A DNA stretch of 64,000 bases from Paracoccus sediminis (GTDB taxonomy: Bacteria > Pseudomonadota > Alphaproteobacteria > Rhodobacterales > Rhodobacteraceae): positions 186,001 to 250,000 of the forward strand of contig NZ_FZNM01000001.1 in assembly GCF_900188295.1 (NCBI RefSeq), given 5' to 3'. How positions within the stretch are numbered: the first letter of the stretch is position 1; each line of letters opens with the position of its first letter. The notes under the pieces were generated by a model that was not told the origin of the DNA, searched no databases, and saw nothing but the letters and a program-made list of their open reading frames with translations. Shown one piece after another: positions 30,235 to 39,800 of the stretch. Made by a program: the position numbers and the translations under genes.

Positions 30235-31023
30235 ATGAGCGAAGACATCACCCGCCGAATCGACCGCAGCCACATGCAGGTCAGCGACGAGGTTGCGATC
30301 GACATCCGCAACATGAACAAGTGGTATGGATCGTTCCATGTCCTGCGCGACATCGATCTGACCGTGCATCGGGGCGAACGCATCGTCATCGCCGGGCCGT
30401 CGGGATCGGGCAAGTCCACCCTGATCCGCTGCATCAACCGGCTGGAAGAACACCAGTCCGGGCATATCGTCGTGGACGGGATCGAACTGACCAACGACAT
30501 CAAGAACATCGACAAGGTGCGGTCCGAAGTCGGTATGGTGTTCCAGCATTTCAACCTGTTCCCGCACCTGACGGTGCTGGAAAACTGCACGCTGGCGCCG
30601 ATCTGGGTGCGCAAGGTGCCGCGCAAGCAGGCCGAAGCGACCGCGATGAAGTATCTGGAAAAGGTCAAGATTCCCGAACAGGCAGCCAAGTATCCGGGTC
30701 AGTTGTCGGGCGGCCAGCAGCAGCGCGTGGCGATCGCCCGGTCGCTGTGCATGCAGCCCCGCATCATGCTGTTCGACGAACCGACATCGGCCCTGGACCC
30801 CGAGATGATTAAGGAAGTCTTGGACACCATGATCGAGTTGGCCGAAGAGGGGATGACGATGATCTGCGTCACGCACGAGATGGGCTTTGCCCAGGCCGTG
30901 GCGAACCGGGTGATCTTCATGGACCAGGGCCAGATCGTCGAACAGAACGAACCACGCGAATTCTTCAACAACCCCAGGTCGGAACGCACCAAGCTGTTCC
31001 TGAGCCAGATCCTGGGGCATTGA
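30235..31023 (+). CDS. bztD: Amino-acid ABC transporter ATP-binding protein BztD
   Basis: Energises the Bzt system. ATG 30235; 262 residues. Walker [10 protein letters not shown], signature LSGGQQQRV, Walker [15 protein letters not shown] and the switch His in VTHEMGFAQ are all present. The frame stays open upstream within bztC but the family start is here. Last gene of bztABCD. Confidence 0.97.
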   Translation: MSEDITRRIDRSHMQVSDEVAIDIRNMNKWYGSFHVLRDIDLTVHRGERIVIAGPSGSGKSTLIRCINRLEEHQSGHIVVDGIELTNDIKNIDKVRSEVGMVFQHFNLFPHLTVLENCTLAPIWVRKVPRKQAEATAMKYLEKVKIPEQAAKYPGQLSGGQQQRVAIARSLCMQPRIMLFDEPTSALDPEMIKEVLDTMIELAEEGMTMICVTHEMGFAQAVANRVIFMDQGQIVEQNEPREFFNNPRSERTKLFLSQILGH

Positions 31024-31026
31024 GAA

Positions 31027-31043
31027 AAGCCGGGGGCAAAGCG
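31027..31043 (+). terminator. Weak hairpin after bztD
   Basis: GGGGGC and GCCCCC form a short stem a few bases after the bztD stop. No T-run follows, so its action as a terminator is uncertain. It is the only candidate end signal before the convergent sixA-like gene. Confidence 0.35.
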
Positions 31044-31092
31044 CCCCCGATCCCGAGCAGGGCGTTTGTCCCCGAAACGTCGGGAATGCGGC

Positions 31093-31611
31093 CTAGCGCC
31101 GTCCGTCAAGGCGCACGAAATCCATCGTGCTGCCCTGGCCCGGTTCGACCTGCGACCAGTCGTCCACCTGAAAATCCACCACCAGCGTGGCGCCGGTCGG
31201 ATAGCGGCGGAAATCGGGATCCAGCGGCAGGCGGGCGGGCAGCAAGGCCGCGAATTCCGAAATGCCCGGATTATGGCCCAGCATCATCACCGTCGGCTGC
31301 TTTGCGGTTTTGAGAATGGACAGCATCTTTTCGGGACCGGCCTGATACAGACCCGCCTCGATGCGCAGAATGGGGCGCACCTCCAGCGGCGCGCTGGCGA
31401 TCATGGCCCAGGTTTCGCGGGTGCGGGCGGCGGACGAACACAACACTTCCTCGGGTTCGTACCCGCGCGAGGCCATCCAGTCGCCAAGCGCCAGGGCGGA
31501 CCGGCGGCCGCGGTCGTTCAACGGGCGGTCGTGATCGGCAAGCGCCGGATCATCCCAAGCCGACTTGGCGTGGCGCGTCAGGATCAGCCGTCGGTGTCCT
31601 AGCGGTGTCAT
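31093..31611 (-). CDS. SixA-like histidine phosphatase
   Basis: 172 residues of the histidine-phosphatase (RHG) superfamily. The catalytic N-terminal motif LILTRHAKSAW and the second His in MLGHNPGISEFA are present, together with NDRGRRSALALG and SSAARTRETW. SixA in E. coli dephosphorylates phosphohistidine in signalling or PTS proteins; since ptsP is also in this window, a link is possible but inferred. Last gene of the minus-strand rpmH operon. Confidence 0.88.
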   Translation of the reverse strand: MTPLGHRRLILTRHAKSAWDDPALADHDRPLNDRGRRSALALGDWMASRGYEPEEVLCSSAARTRETWAMIASAPLEVRPILRIEAGLYQAGPEKMLSILKTAKQPTVMMLGHNPGISEFAALLPARLPLDPDFRRYPTGATLVVDFQVDDWSQVEPGQGSTMDFVRLDGRR

Positions 31612-31690
31612 TATGCGATCAGCCCTTGTGATGCCCGATGTGAACGCAGCCTGCCATTCCCCCGCGTCTTCGGCAAGGCGATGCGTGGCC

Positions 31691-32605
31691 TTACAACGAC
31701 GCCTCGCCCTGACGCAGGCCGCGCGGACGGGTGCTGGGCGGAGTGGACCGGATCAGGCTGCCCGCGCCATGTTCGGTGAACAGTTCCAAAAGGCTGGCAT
31801 TGGGGACGCGCCCGTCCAGGATCACCACGGCGCGCACCCCATCCTCGAGCGCCTTCAGGGCGGTTTCTGTCTTGGGGATCATGCCGCCCCCGATGGTGCC
31901 GTCGGCGATCATGTCGCGCACCTGGTCGGGATGCAATTGGGTCAGCACCTGGCCGGTCTTGTCCTTGACGCCTGCCACGTCGGTCAGCAGCAGCAGGCGG
32001 TCGGCCCGCAACGCGCCCGCGATGGCGCCCGCCGCCGTATCGCCGTTGACGTTGAACGTCTCGTTGTCGGCCATGCCGGTGGCGACCGGGGCGATGACGG
32101 GGATCAGGCCCGCCTTGTACAGATCGCGGATGATCTGGACGTTCATTTCGATCGGGCGGCCCACGAATCCCAGTTCGGGGTCATCGGCCTCGCAGACCAT
32201 CAGGTCGTCGTCCTTGCCGCTGATGCCGACGGCGCGGCCGCCCGCGTCGTTGATGGCCTGGACGATACGCTTGTTCACCAGGCCCGACAGGACCATCTCG
32301 ACCACCTCGACGGTTTCCTTGGTGGTCACGCGCTTGCCGCGCACGAAGGTGCTTTCGATGCCCAGCCGGGCCAGCAGTTCGTTAATCATCGGGCCGCCGC
32401 CGTGGCAGACCACCGGGTTCATGCCCACCTGCTTCATCAGAACGATGTCGCGGGCGAATTCGGCCATGGCGTCGTCGTCGCCCATGGCGTTGCCGCCGAA
32501 TTTCACCACGACGACCGCACCGGAATAGCGTTGCAGATAGGGAAGCGCCTCGGAAAGGGTTCGGGCGGTGGCGGTCCAGTCGCGGTTCATGTTCTGCTTT
32601 CTCAT
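31691..32605 (-). CDS. argB: Acetylglutamate kinase
   Basis: Second step of arginine synthesis, phosphorylating N-acetylglutamate. 304 residues from ATG 32605; ATG 32590 (MNRDW) is an alternative start. Family motifs: [13 protein letters not shown] (ATP site), [13 protein letters not shown] and [20 protein letters not shown]. Most bacterial enzymes of this long type are feedback-inhibited by arginine. Lies downstream of engB in the same orientation. Confidence 0.96.
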   Translation of the reverse strand: MRKQNMNRDWTATARTLSEALPYLQRYSGAVVVVKFGGNAMGDDDAMAEFARDIVLMKQVGMNPVVCHGGGPMINELLARLGIESTFVRGKRVTTKETVEVVEMVLSGLVNKRIVQAINDAGGRAVGISGKDDDLMVCEADDPELGFVGRPIEMNVQIIRDLYKAGLIPVIAPVATGMADNETFNVNGDTAAGAIAGALRADRLLLLTDVAGVKDKTGQVLTQLHPDQVRDMIADGTIGGGMIPKTETALKALEDGVRAVVILDGRVPNASLLELFTEHGAGSLIRSTPPSTRPRGLRQGEASL

Positions 32606-32659
32606 CCTTGGCCCCTGTGTGACGGGCGGACCCTAGGACGCATCGCCCCCCCAGTCCAG

Positions 32660-32680
32660 ACGCGTCCGGTCCGGACGCGT
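32660..32680. repeat. Perfect palindrome after engB
   Basis: Ten-base arms ACGCGTCCGG (32660-32669) and CCGGACGCGT (32671-32680) flank one central T, directly after the engB stop on the minus strand. It may be an RNA hairpin between engB and argB; there is no T-run. Confidence 0.5.
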
Positions 32681-33331
32681 TCAGTCGAGGCTGGCGATGA
32701 TCGCGCGCAGCGTGGCGATGCCCTGTCCCTTGTCGGACGAGGTGACGACGATCTGCGGAAAGGCGGCGGGATGTTTCTGCAATTCTGCCTCGACCTGGGC
32801 AATGACGGGGGACAGGGCGCTCGGTCCCAGTTTGTCGATCTTGGTCAGCACGGCCTGGAAAGGCACCGCGGATCGGTCCAGCAAGGTCATGATCTCGTGA
32901 TCCACGGGCTTTATGCCGTGGCGCGAATCAATCAGGCAGAAGGCCCGGCGCAACGTCGGGCGGCCGGCCAGATAGGATTTCAGCAACGCCTGCCACTTGG
33001 CGACGACCGCGACCGGCGCCTTGGCAAAGCCGTAACCGGGCAGGTCCACCAGATAGCTGTGCTCGCCCAGGGTGAAATAGTTGATTTCCTGCGTCCGGCC
33101 CGGCGTGTTGGACGCCCGCGCGATTCCCTTGCGTCCGGTCAGCGCGTTGATGAGACTGGACTTGCCCACGTTGCTGCGGCCCGCGAAACAGACTTCGGGA
33201 CGGTCGGCGGGGGGCAGGCCGTCCATGGCCACCACGCCTTTCAGGAAATCGACCGGCCCGGCGAACAGCAGCCGCGCGGCCTCGGCGGTCTCGTCATCGG
33301 GTTCCGGGGCGACGGGGAAGGCGACCTTCAT
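32681..33331 (-). CDS. engB: Ribosome-biogenesis GTPase EngB/YihA/YsxC
   Basis: GTPase needed for 50S assembly. ATG 33331 overlaps the MOSC stop; 216 residues. G1 is GRSNVGKSS, G3 is DLPGYG and G4 is TKID. The switch segment NTPGRTQEINYF precedes G3. Identity is secure. Confidence 0.97.
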   Translation of the reverse strand: MKVAFPVAPEPDDETAEAARLLFAGPVDFLKGVVAMDGLPPADRPEVCFAGRSNVGKSSLINALTGRKGIARASNTPGRTQEINYFTLGEHSYLVDLPGYGFAKAPVAVVAKWQALLKSYLAGRPTLRRAFCLIDSRHGIKPVDHEIMTLLDRSAVPFQAVLTKIDKLGPSALSPVIAQVEAELQKHPAAFPQIVVTSSDKGQGIATLRAIIASLD

Positions 33332-34089
33332 GCCGCCACCGCGTCGCCCAAGGCGATGTCGCCGCCGTTCACGACCTCGGCGAAGATGCCGAAATCGGTA
33401 TGGCCGTACAGGCGTTCCAGCGTTGCCAGCATGTCGATGTCGCGTTCGCCGGTTTCGGTGTCGGCGGATGTCGCCTCGCAGCGGCCGATGGGGGCGGTGA
33501 TGCGCAGTTCCACGGCGCCGATGCGGATGACCTGCCCGATCAGGCCGCGTTCGGCCCAGGGGTGCCAGCCATCCACCCACAGGTTGCCGCGCCAGCGATG
33601 GATGCCAAGCGTCTGGCCGGTCCTCGACTCAAGATCGGCGAGGCTTGCCAACGACAGGATCGAGATCCAGGGCCATTTCTGGTCCGTCCAGATCGCCGCG
33701 CCGCGCACCAGCCGGGTGGGGGCGGGGGCGTTCGTGGGCCACAGCGGGCGCAGCCACGCGATCAGACGGTCGCCATCGGTGTCCGGATCGATGGTCAGGT
33801 CGGCCTGCGTCGGCTGGCGCAGGGTCAGGACGCCGCCTGACCAGCCGCCGCTGATCGCCTGGACCTGGGGCGACTGCACGCCGCGCACGAAGCAGGATTT
33901 GGGCAGCCAGCGGTCAGGCTGGCCGCCCGTCTGGCCGGCTTGCGCATGGCGTTCGCCCCCCTCGGTCAGCACCGCCCATTCCCGGTCGCCCGGCAGGCGG
34001 CGGGCGGCGGTCAGGGTCACGCTGTCCAGCCCCTCTCCGCCGACCGACTTGATCGGATGGCGGCGGATATGGGCCAGACGGGCCGTCAC
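33328..34089 (-). CDS. MOSC-domain protein
   Basis: 253 residues with an N-terminal MOSC beta-barrel (RRHPIKSVGGEGLDSVTLTA, then LPGDREWAVL) and a C-terminal MOSC domain (GRCEATSADTETGERD, then GHTDFGIFAEVVNGG), as in proteins that handle molybdenum-cofactor sulfur. I chose GTG 34089, which overlaps the yidC stop; the frame continues upstream inside yidC without family sequence. Substrate unknown. Confidence 0.88.
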   Translation of the reverse strand: MTARLAHIRRHPIKSVGGEGLDSVTLTAARRLPGDREWAVLTEGGERHAQAGQTGGQPDRWLPKSCFVRGVQSPQVQAISGGWSGGVLTLRQPTQADLTIDPDTDGDRLIAWLRPLWPTNAPAPTRLVRGAAIWTDQKWPWISILSLASLADLESRTGQTLGIHRWRGNLWVDGWHPWAERGLIGQVIRIGAVELRITAPIGRCEATSADTETGERDIDMLATLERLYGHTDFGIFAEVVNGGDIALGDAVAA

Positions 34090-35921
34090 TTGCTGTCCTT
34101 GCGCGGGCGCGACGGGATCGACGACTTGATGTTGCCGAAAAAGTCCGGGCGATGGCCGTGCATCGACATGATCGTGTACTGCTGCACGATGGTGATGAGG
34201 TTGTTGGTGATCCAGTACAGCACCAGGCCCGACGCGAATCCCCCCAGCATGAACATGAAGATCCAGGGCATCCAGGCAAAGATCATCTTCTGCGCGGGAT
34301 CGGCGGGGGCCGGGTTCAGCTTTTGCTGCATCCACATGCTGATGCCCAGCACGATCGCCAGCGCCGGCAGCGACAGCGAATGCAGCAGCGTTCCCTGGGC
34401 CGGCGGCGCGAACGGCAGCAGGCCGAACAGGTTCAGCAGCGACGACGGATCGGGCGCGGCCAGATCCTGGATCCAGCCGATCCAGGGGGCGTGGCGCAGT
34501 TCGATGGTGACGAAGATCACCTTGTAGAGCGCGAAGAAGATCGGGATTTGCAGCAGCACCGGCAGGCAGCCCGCGGCGGGGTTCACCTTTTCGCGCTTGT
34601 AAAGCTCCATCATCTCTTTCTGGAACTTCATGCGGTCGTCGCCGGTACGGGCCTTCAGTTCCTCCATCTGAGGCTGCAATTCCTTCATCTTCGCCATCGA
34701 GATGTAGGATTTGCGGGCCAGCGGGAAGACCAGGGTCTTGAGGATGAAGGTCAGCGCGATGATCGACCAGCCCATGTTGCCGATCATGCCGTGCAGCCAG
34801 TGCAGCAGGCGGAAGATCGGCTTGGTCAGGAAATAGAACCAGCCCCAGTCGATCGAATCCACGAAGCCCTGGATGCCGGGGGTTTCCTGATAGCCGTTGA
34901 TGACCTCCCACACCTTGGCGCCGGCGAACAGATAGCTGCTGGAGTCGACCTGGGTTCCGGGCGCGACGGTCTGCATCGGATAGCGGGCTTCGGTTTGATA
35001 GATGTCCGCGCCTTCGGCGTATTTCACGACCGAGGTGAAGGCCTGCCCCGGCGCGGGGGCCAGCGTGGTCATCCAGTACTTGTCGGTAAAGCCGACCCAG
35101 CCGTTGCTTGTGACCTGCGTCACTTCGGCGCGGCCTTCCCGGTCCACCGGGTCGAGTTCGGCGATATTGTCGTATTTCAGTTCCTGCAAGGTGCCGTCGG
35201 CCATGCCGACCGCGCCTTCGTGCAGCACGAAGAAATTCTGGGTATCGGGCTGGCCATGCCGGGCGATGATGCCATAAGGGGCCGCGGTAAAGGCCGCGTC
35301 GCCGTTGTTTTGCAGGCTGTGGCCGACGGTGAACAGGTAATTGTCATCGACCTGGAAGGTGCGGCGGAAGATCTGGCCCGCGCCGTTGTCCCAGACCAAT
35401 GTGACCGGCTCTCCGGGGGCCAGCACCTCGCCCGATTCCACCGACCAGACGGTCGAGGGGCCGGGCACCAGCGACGGATCGATGCCCGGACCGGGGGTCC
35501 AGCCATAGACGGCATAGTAAGGCTTGGCCGCGCCGGTCTGGATCGTATCGGTCGCGGTGGCCGAGGATGGCGACAGCAGGCGGACGTTGGGCGAATTGTC
35601 GTCCAGCGTCTCTCGGTACCGGGTCAGCAGCAGGTCGTCGATCCGCCCGCCCGCCAGAGAAATAGAGCCATTGAGCGCGGGCGTCTGGATCCGCACCCGT
35701 CCCGCCTGCGGGGCGGCATCCGCAGGGGCGGCACCCAGGTCGGCAGGCACCGTGCTGCTTTCGGGATTGGCCAGCGGCACGTCCTGGGTCTGGCTTTCCA
35801 CGGCGACCGGCTGGTCCTGCGTGGGGGCCGGGGGGTCGGGCGCGAAGACCGTGTACCAGACCAAGATCACCAGGAACGACAGCACCGTCGCCAGGATCAG
35901 ATTGCGGTTGTTGTCTTCCAT
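34086..35921 (-). CDS. yidC: Membrane protein insertase YidC
   Basis: Inserts and folds inner-membrane proteins alone or with SecYEG. ATG 35921 gives MEDNNRNLILATVLSFLVIL and 611 residues. The first membrane helix is followed by a large periplasmic beta domain (about residues 60-360), then five helices with the conserved cytoplasmic hairpin (LQPQMEELKARTGDD, QKEMMELYKREKVNPAAGCL). The frame runs upstream to 36290 without family sequence. Part of the rpmH operon. Confidence 0.97.
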   Translation of the reverse strand: MEDNNRNLILATVLSFLVILVWYTVFAPDPPAPTQDQPVAVESQTQDVPLANPESSTVPADLGAAPADAAPQAGRVRIQTPALNGSISLAGGRIDDLLLTRYRETLDDNSPNVRLLSPSSATATDTIQTGAAKPYYAVYGWTPGPGIDPSLVPGPSTVWSVESGEVLAPGEPVTLVWDNGAGQIFRRTFQVDDNYLFTVGHSLQNNGDAAFTAAPYGIIARHGQPDTQNFFVLHEGAVGMADGTLQELKYDNIAELDPVDREGRAEVTQVTSNGWVGFTDKYWMTTLAPAPGQAFTSVVKYAEGADIYQTEARYPMQTVAPGTQVDSSSYLFAGAKVWEVINGYQETPGIQGFVDSIDWGWFYFLTKPIFRLLHWLHGMIGNMGWSIIALTFILKTLVFPLARKSYISMAKMKELQPQMEELKARTGDDRMKFQKEMMELYKREKVNPAAGCLPVLLQIPIFFALYKVIFVTIELRHAPWIGWIQDLAAPDPSSLLNLFGLLPFAPPAQGTLLHSLSLPALAIVLGISMWMQQKLNPAPADPAQKMIFAWMPWIFMFMLGGFASGLVLYWITNNLITIVQQYTIMSMHGHRPDFFGNIKSSIPSRPRKDSK

Positions 35922-36022
35922 GCCAGCACCAGCCTTCTCGCGTCCGTCGCGCCGCTTCAACAGAAGGGCCGACCAAAGGTCAAGCGGATTTGCCCGAACG
36001 GGCCAGCCCCCGCATGGGTCTG

Positions 36023-36901
36023 CTAGGCGTCGCGCAGGCGCGGAACCCCGTTCTGGGGCGCGGCCGGACCGCCGGGAAACAACGACGCGAAATCGAACAG
36101 ATTCGGATCCAGCAGATGCGACGGGCGCACGTTCATCAGCGCCCGGAACATCACCTGCCGCCGCCCCGGCGTGCGCGATTCCCACTCGTCCAGCAGCCGC
36201 TTGACCTGCACCCGCTGCAACCCCTCCTGGCTGCCGCACAGGTCGCAGGGGATGATGGGATAGTTCATGGCGCGGGAAAACCGCTCGCAATCCGCCTCGG
36301 CCACATAGGCCAGCGGGCGCAGCACGGTCAGGTCGCCGTCCTCGTTCAGCAGCTTGGGCGGCATGGCCGCCAGCCTGCCCCCGTGGAACAGGTTCATGAA
36401 GAAGGTTTCAAGGATGTCGTCGCGGTGGTGGCCCAGGACCACGGCGGAGCAGCCTTCCTCGCGTGCCACGCGGTACAGGTTGCCGCGGCGCAGGCGCGAA
36501 CACAGCGAACACATCGTGCCGCCCGGCGCGATCTTGTCGGTGACGATGGTATAGGTGTCCTGGTATTCGATCCGATGCGCCACCCCGCGTTCGGTCAGGA
36601 ACTGCGGCAGAACGGTCGCCGGAAAGTTCGGCTGGCCCTGGTCCAGGTTGCAGGCCAGAAGATCGACCGGCAGCAGGCCCCGCCATTTCAATTCGTGCAG
36701 GACGGCCAGCAGCGTGTAGCTGTCCTTGCCGCCCGATAGGCAGACCAGCCAGCGGTCGCCGGGGCGGACCATGCCGTAATCCCCGATCGCGGCGCGGGTT
36801 TCGCGGACCAGCCGCTTGCGCAGCTTGCGGAATTCGGTCGAGGACGGGGCGCCCGCGAACAAGGGATGGATTTCGGTCGGCTCGTCGGTGTCATCCAGCA
36901 T
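36023..36901 (-). CDS. ttcA: tRNA 2-thiocytidine synthetase TtcA
   Basis: Thiolates C32 of some tRNAs. The PP-loop motif [12 protein letters not shown] and two CxxC pairs (CSLC and CDLCGSQ) that hold an iron-sulfur cluster are seen. I chose ATG 36901 ([12 protein letters not shown]), giving 292 residues; upstream ATG codons exist, including MKGCPM. It overlaps yidD by 11 bases. Confidence 0.94.
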   Translation of the reverse strand: MLDDTDEPTEIHPLFAGAPSSTEFRKLRKRLVRETRAAIGDYGMVRPGDRWLVCLSGGKDSYTLLAVLHELKWRGLLPVDLLACNLDQGQPNFPATVLPQFLTERGVAHRIEYQDTYTIVTDKIAPGGTMCSLCSRLRRGNLYRVAREEGCSAVVLGHHRDDILETFFMNLFHGGRLAAMPPKLLNEDGDLTVLRPLAYVAEADCERFSRAMNYPIIPCDLCGSQEGLQRVQVKRLLDEWESRTPGRRQVMFRALMNVRPSHLLDPNLFDFASLFPGGPAAPQNGVPRLRDA

Positions 36902-37148
36902 CGGACAGCCCTTCATGGTCGGGATCGGCGCCGGGCACCGGGTCATAGCCCGCGCCGCCCCAGGGGTGGCAGCGCCCGATGCGCCGCGCGGCCAGCCATG
37001 TGCCCCGGATGGCGCCATGCCGTGCCAGGGCATCCAGGGCATAGGCCGAGCAGGTCGGTTGGAACCGGCAGCCATGCCCGACCCAGGGCGAGGCGACCAG
37101 CCGATAGCCCCGGATCGGCAGCGCCAGCAGACGCGCCAGCGGGGTCAT
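36891..37148 (-). CDS. yidD: Membrane protein insertion efficiency factor YidD
   Basis: Small DUF37-type protein next to yidC and rnpA in most bacteria. 85 residues from ATG 37148. Hallmarks: [36 protein letters not shown] and [17 protein letters not shown], with conserved cysteines. It overlaps rnpA and ttcA slightly. Confidence 0.95.
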   Translation of the reverse strand: MTPLARLLALPIRGYRLVASPWVGHGCRFQPTCSAYALDALARHGAIRGTWLAARRIGRCHPWGGAGYDPVPGADPDHEGLSDAG

Positions 37149-37558
37149 GGGTGAATCTTTCGTAGCGCGGCAGTCAGGTCGCGGCACAAATCCGCAAAGG
37201 GCCGCGTCACCGTGGCCTCGGGTCGTCCCACCAGCACATAATCCCAGCCGGGTCGCGCGCCCTGGGGCAAATGCAGGCGGGCGATTTCGCGCAGGCGCCG
37301 CTTGGCCCGGTTGCGCATCACCGCATTGCCGATCTTCTTTGAACAGGTGAAGCCCACGCGGAACGGGTTGCCGTCGCCACGGTCGCGCGCCTGCAACAGA
37401 AAGCCGGGCGTTCCCTGGCGCGCGGCCCGCGCCGCCGCCAGGAAATCCGCCCGTTTCGCGATCACCACGGGCATGGACATGCGAAATGCCGCCGTGCCGC
37501 CATCCACAGGTCGCGTATCAGCAACGGGATGGGGCAGGGGCGGCATGTCAAGGGCCAT
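37145..37558 (-). CDS. rnpA: Ribonuclease P protein component
   Basis: Protein subunit of RNase P, which matures the 5' ends of tRNA. The core FRVGFTCSKKIGNAVMRNRA and KRRLREIARLHL (RNR motif) is intact. I use ATG 37558, 32 bases after rpmH, giving 137 residues; ATG 37480 (MSMPVVIAKRADF) would give 111 residues, closer to the family minimum. The frame extends to 37795 by overlapping rpmH, which is not expected. Confidence 0.93.
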   Translation of the reverse strand: MALDMPPLPHPVADTRPVDGGTAAFRMSMPVVIAKRADFLAAARAARQGTPGFLLQARDRGDGNPFRVGFTCSKKIGNAVMRNRAKRRLREIARLHLPQGARPGWDYVLVGRPEATVTRPFADLCRDLTAALRKIHP

Positions 37559-37590
37559 GTGTCGGGCGGGACCGGCCCGCCATGCGGGAA

Positions 37591-37725
37591 TCAGGCCGAC
37601 AGGCGCTTGCGGCCCTTGGCGCGGCGGCGGTTCAGCACCAGCTGGCCGCCTTTGGTCGCCATGCGGGCGCGAAAGCCGTGACGGCGCGCACGAACGAGGT
37701 TCGAGGGTTGGAAGGTGCGCTTCAT
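37591..37725 (-). CDS. rpmH: 50S ribosomal protein L34 (bL34)
   Basis: 44 residues: [20 protein letters not shown] and a basic C-terminus ending KGRKRLSA. First gene of the minus-strand operon down to the sixA-like gene. A good promoter lies about 100 bases upstream. Confidence 0.98.
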   Translation of the reverse strand: MKRTFQPSNLVRARRHGFRARMATKGGQLVLNRRRAKGRKRLSA

Positions 37726-37823
37726 GGTCAATCTCCGGGGTCGTCTTTTGCGGATGGCGGCCGACAGGTGTGGAATGACGAATTCCACCCTGCACGCGGA
37801 CGCGCCGGTTGTTCGAAGCCCGC

Positions 37824-37852
37824 TGGATAGATCACGCCACCCGATCCGTCAA
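37824..37852 (-). promoter_or_regulatory. rpmH operon promoter
   Basis: On the minus strand, TTGACG (37852-37847) and TATCCA (37829-37824) are separated by exactly 17 bases. The resulting 5' leader to rpmH would be about 95 bases. Confidence 0.65.
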
Positions 37853-37997
37853 CCGATAAGGTGGCAAACGGGAAAATCCGCGTCCAGTCCTTGCCGGAAC
37901 CGGCAACCGATCACATTCGTTTGATGTGCAAACCGGGACCGCGGGATCGAAACACGGGTCCGAAACATGCGCATCCGTGCGCCTTGATCAAGAACAG

Positions 37998-39416
37998 ATG
38001 CGACTGAACACGATCTCTGGCCGATTCGCCGCATTGACGATCATTTTCGTCATGCTGGCTGAAATACTCATCCTGCTGCCCGCGCTGGCCAGCTTTCGCC
38101 TGGACTATCTCTATTCTCGGCTGGAACGTGCCCAGATCGCCACCCTGGCTCGGCTGGCGTCCGACGACACGCTGGCCGACGACCTGGAATCGGAACTGTT
38201 GCAGAACGCCGGGGTCTTCAACGTGGTGCTGCGGCGCCCCGATCTGCGCCAGCTTGTTCTGTCCTCGCGCCTGCCGGGTCCGGTGGTCGAGACCTATGAC
38301 CTGCGCGAGGATGGCCTGGTGCAGACGATCGACGATGCCGTGGGAACCTTGATGAACCGGCGCAACGACGTGATCCGGGTCATCGGTTCCCCGTTCAACC
38401 AGACGGACCAGTTGATCGAGATCACGATGGATACTGCATCCCTGCGGACGGCGATGATCGATTTCGGACTTCGTCTGCTGCTGCTGTCGGCGGCGTTTTC
38501 GATTCTGACGGCGATTCTTTTGAACCTGGCAGTGCAGCGGGCGGTTCTGGTGCCGATCCGGCGGGTGATCCGCCACATGGTCTCCTATGCCCAGGCGCCC
38601 GAGGATCCGCGCCATATCATCATTCCCGATGCGCGCCTGGCAGAGCTGCGCGATGCGGAAACCGCGCTGGAAGCGATGCAGAAGACCGTCACCTCATCGT
38701 TGAAGCAAAAGGAACGCATGGCGCAACTGGGTCAGGCGGTGGCCAAGATCAGCCACGACCTGCGCAACATTCTGACCACGGCCCAGCTTTTCGCCGACCG
38801 GCTGGAAGACAGCGGCGACCCCAAGGTCAAGCGCGCGGCGCCCAAGCTGGTCAATTCGATCAGCCGCGCCGTGAACCTGTGCGAAACGACCCTGGCCTTC
38901 GGCAAGGCCGAGGAGCCAGCCCCCACACTGTCGCGCTTTTCCCTGGCGCATCTGGTGGCCGAGGTGATCGAGGCCGAATCGCTGGCCCTCAAGGCCGCGC
39001 AGGTCGAATTCCTGATCGACATTCCCTCCACCCTGACCATCCGGGCCGACCGCGACCAGCTCTACCGGGTTCTGGTGAATCTGACCCGCAATGCCCGACA
39101 GGCCATCGAGGGCACCGGCCAGCCCGGCACGGTCGAGATCGGCGCGGGTGAATCCGACAGCGAATGGTGGATCCGGGTGGGCGATACCGGACCCGGCCTG
39201 CCGGACAAGGCGAAAGAATACCTGTTCAAGCCGTTCTCGGGCAGCGTTCGAAAGGGCGGCACCGGCCTGGGCCTGACCATCGCTGCGGATCTGGTGCGGG
39301 GCCATGGAGGACAGTTGAATCTGGTGCGCAGCGATGGCGAGGGCAGCGAATTCATGATCCATATTCCCCGCGATACCGTGATCCTGCCGGTGCGGCAGGC
39401 GATGGCGGCCCTGTAA
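37998..39416 (+). CDS. Membrane sensor histidine kinase
   Basis: 472 residues from ATG 37998 (the frame is open to 37926). Two membrane segments (residues about 12-32 and 155-180) enclose a periplasmic sensor part. The phospho-acceptor His253 is in AKISHDLRNILTTAQLF. The N box is LVNLTRNARQAI, the G1 box GDTGPGLPDKAKEYLFKPF, and the G2 box GGTGLGLTIAADLVRGHGG. No response-regulator gene is adjacent, so it is an orphan here. Signal and partner are unknown. It is divergent from rpmH. Confidence 0.92.
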   Translation: MRLNTISGRFAALTIIFVMLAEILILLPALASFRLDYLYSRLERAQIATLARLASDDTLADDLESELLQNAGVFNVVLRRPDLRQLVLSSRLPGPVVETYDLREDGLVQTIDDAVGTLMNRRNDVIRVIGSPFNQTDQLIEITMDTASLRTAMIDFGLRLLLLSAAFSILTAILLNLAVQRAVLVPIRRVIRHMVSYAQAPEDPRHIIIPDARLAELRDAETALEAMQKTVTSSLKQKERMAQLGQAVAKISHDLRNILTTAQLFADRLEDSGDPKVKRAAPKLVNSISRAVNLCETTLAFGKAEEPAPTLSRFSLAHLVAEVIEAESLALKAAQVEFLIDIPSTLTIRADRDQLYRVLVNLTRNARQAIEGTGQPGTVEIGAGESDSEWWIRVGDTGPGLPDKAKEYLFKPFSGSVRKGGTGLGLTIAADLVRGHGGQLNLVRSDGEGSEFMIHIPRDTVILPVRQAMAAL

Positions 39417-39493
39417 AAAGAAAAAAGGAGGCGTTTTTGCGCCCCCTCCCCTTGCATCCTTTGAAACGCGGGGATAGATCACCGCCCTACGAC

Positions 39494-39570
39494 GGACCCG
39501 TAGCTCAGCTGGATAGAGCACCAGACTACGAATCTGGGGGTCGGGCGTTCGAATCGCTCCGGGTCCGCCA
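39494..39570 (+). tRNA. tRNA-Arg (ACG)
   Basis: A 77-base cloverleaf with acceptor stem GGACCCG/CGGGTCC and encoded CCA. The anticodon loop CTACGAA gives anticodon ACG, which is edited to ICG in bacteria. TTCGAAT marks the T loop. Confidence 0.97.
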
Positions 39571-39612
39571 TTTTTCCAGCCTATTGCCAGCGTGTTGAAT
39601 TCGACGGCGCGA

Positions 39613-39690
39613 TCAGAAAATCCCGGTCAGATACAGGATGATGATGACGATGACCGGCACGCCGAGCCACCAGGCGACAAGACCTTTCAT
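39613..39690 (-). CDS. 25-residue hydrophobic microprotein
   Basis: A short reading frame starting ATG 39690 with a near-perfect Shine-Dalgarno (AGGAGG 5 bases upstream). It encodes 25 residues: MKGLVAWWLG, then VPVIVIIILYLTGIF, and a TGA stop. The protein is one transmembrane helix with a positive N-terminus, so N-in topology is likely. Located between tRNA-Arg and waaA on the opposite strand. No family is known to me; the ideal RBS and clean helix argue for a real gene. Confidence 0.65.
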   Translation of the reverse strand: MKGLVAWWLGVPVIVIIILYLTGIF

Positions 39691-39800
39691 GGGAACCTCC
39701 TGAATCGATACGGTTGTCAAGGCAACGTCAGGTGATCTATTCGGTTCCGCGTCGTTCGGCCGACCTTCATGCGGCCGGTTCCATCCGCTATAGCAACGCC

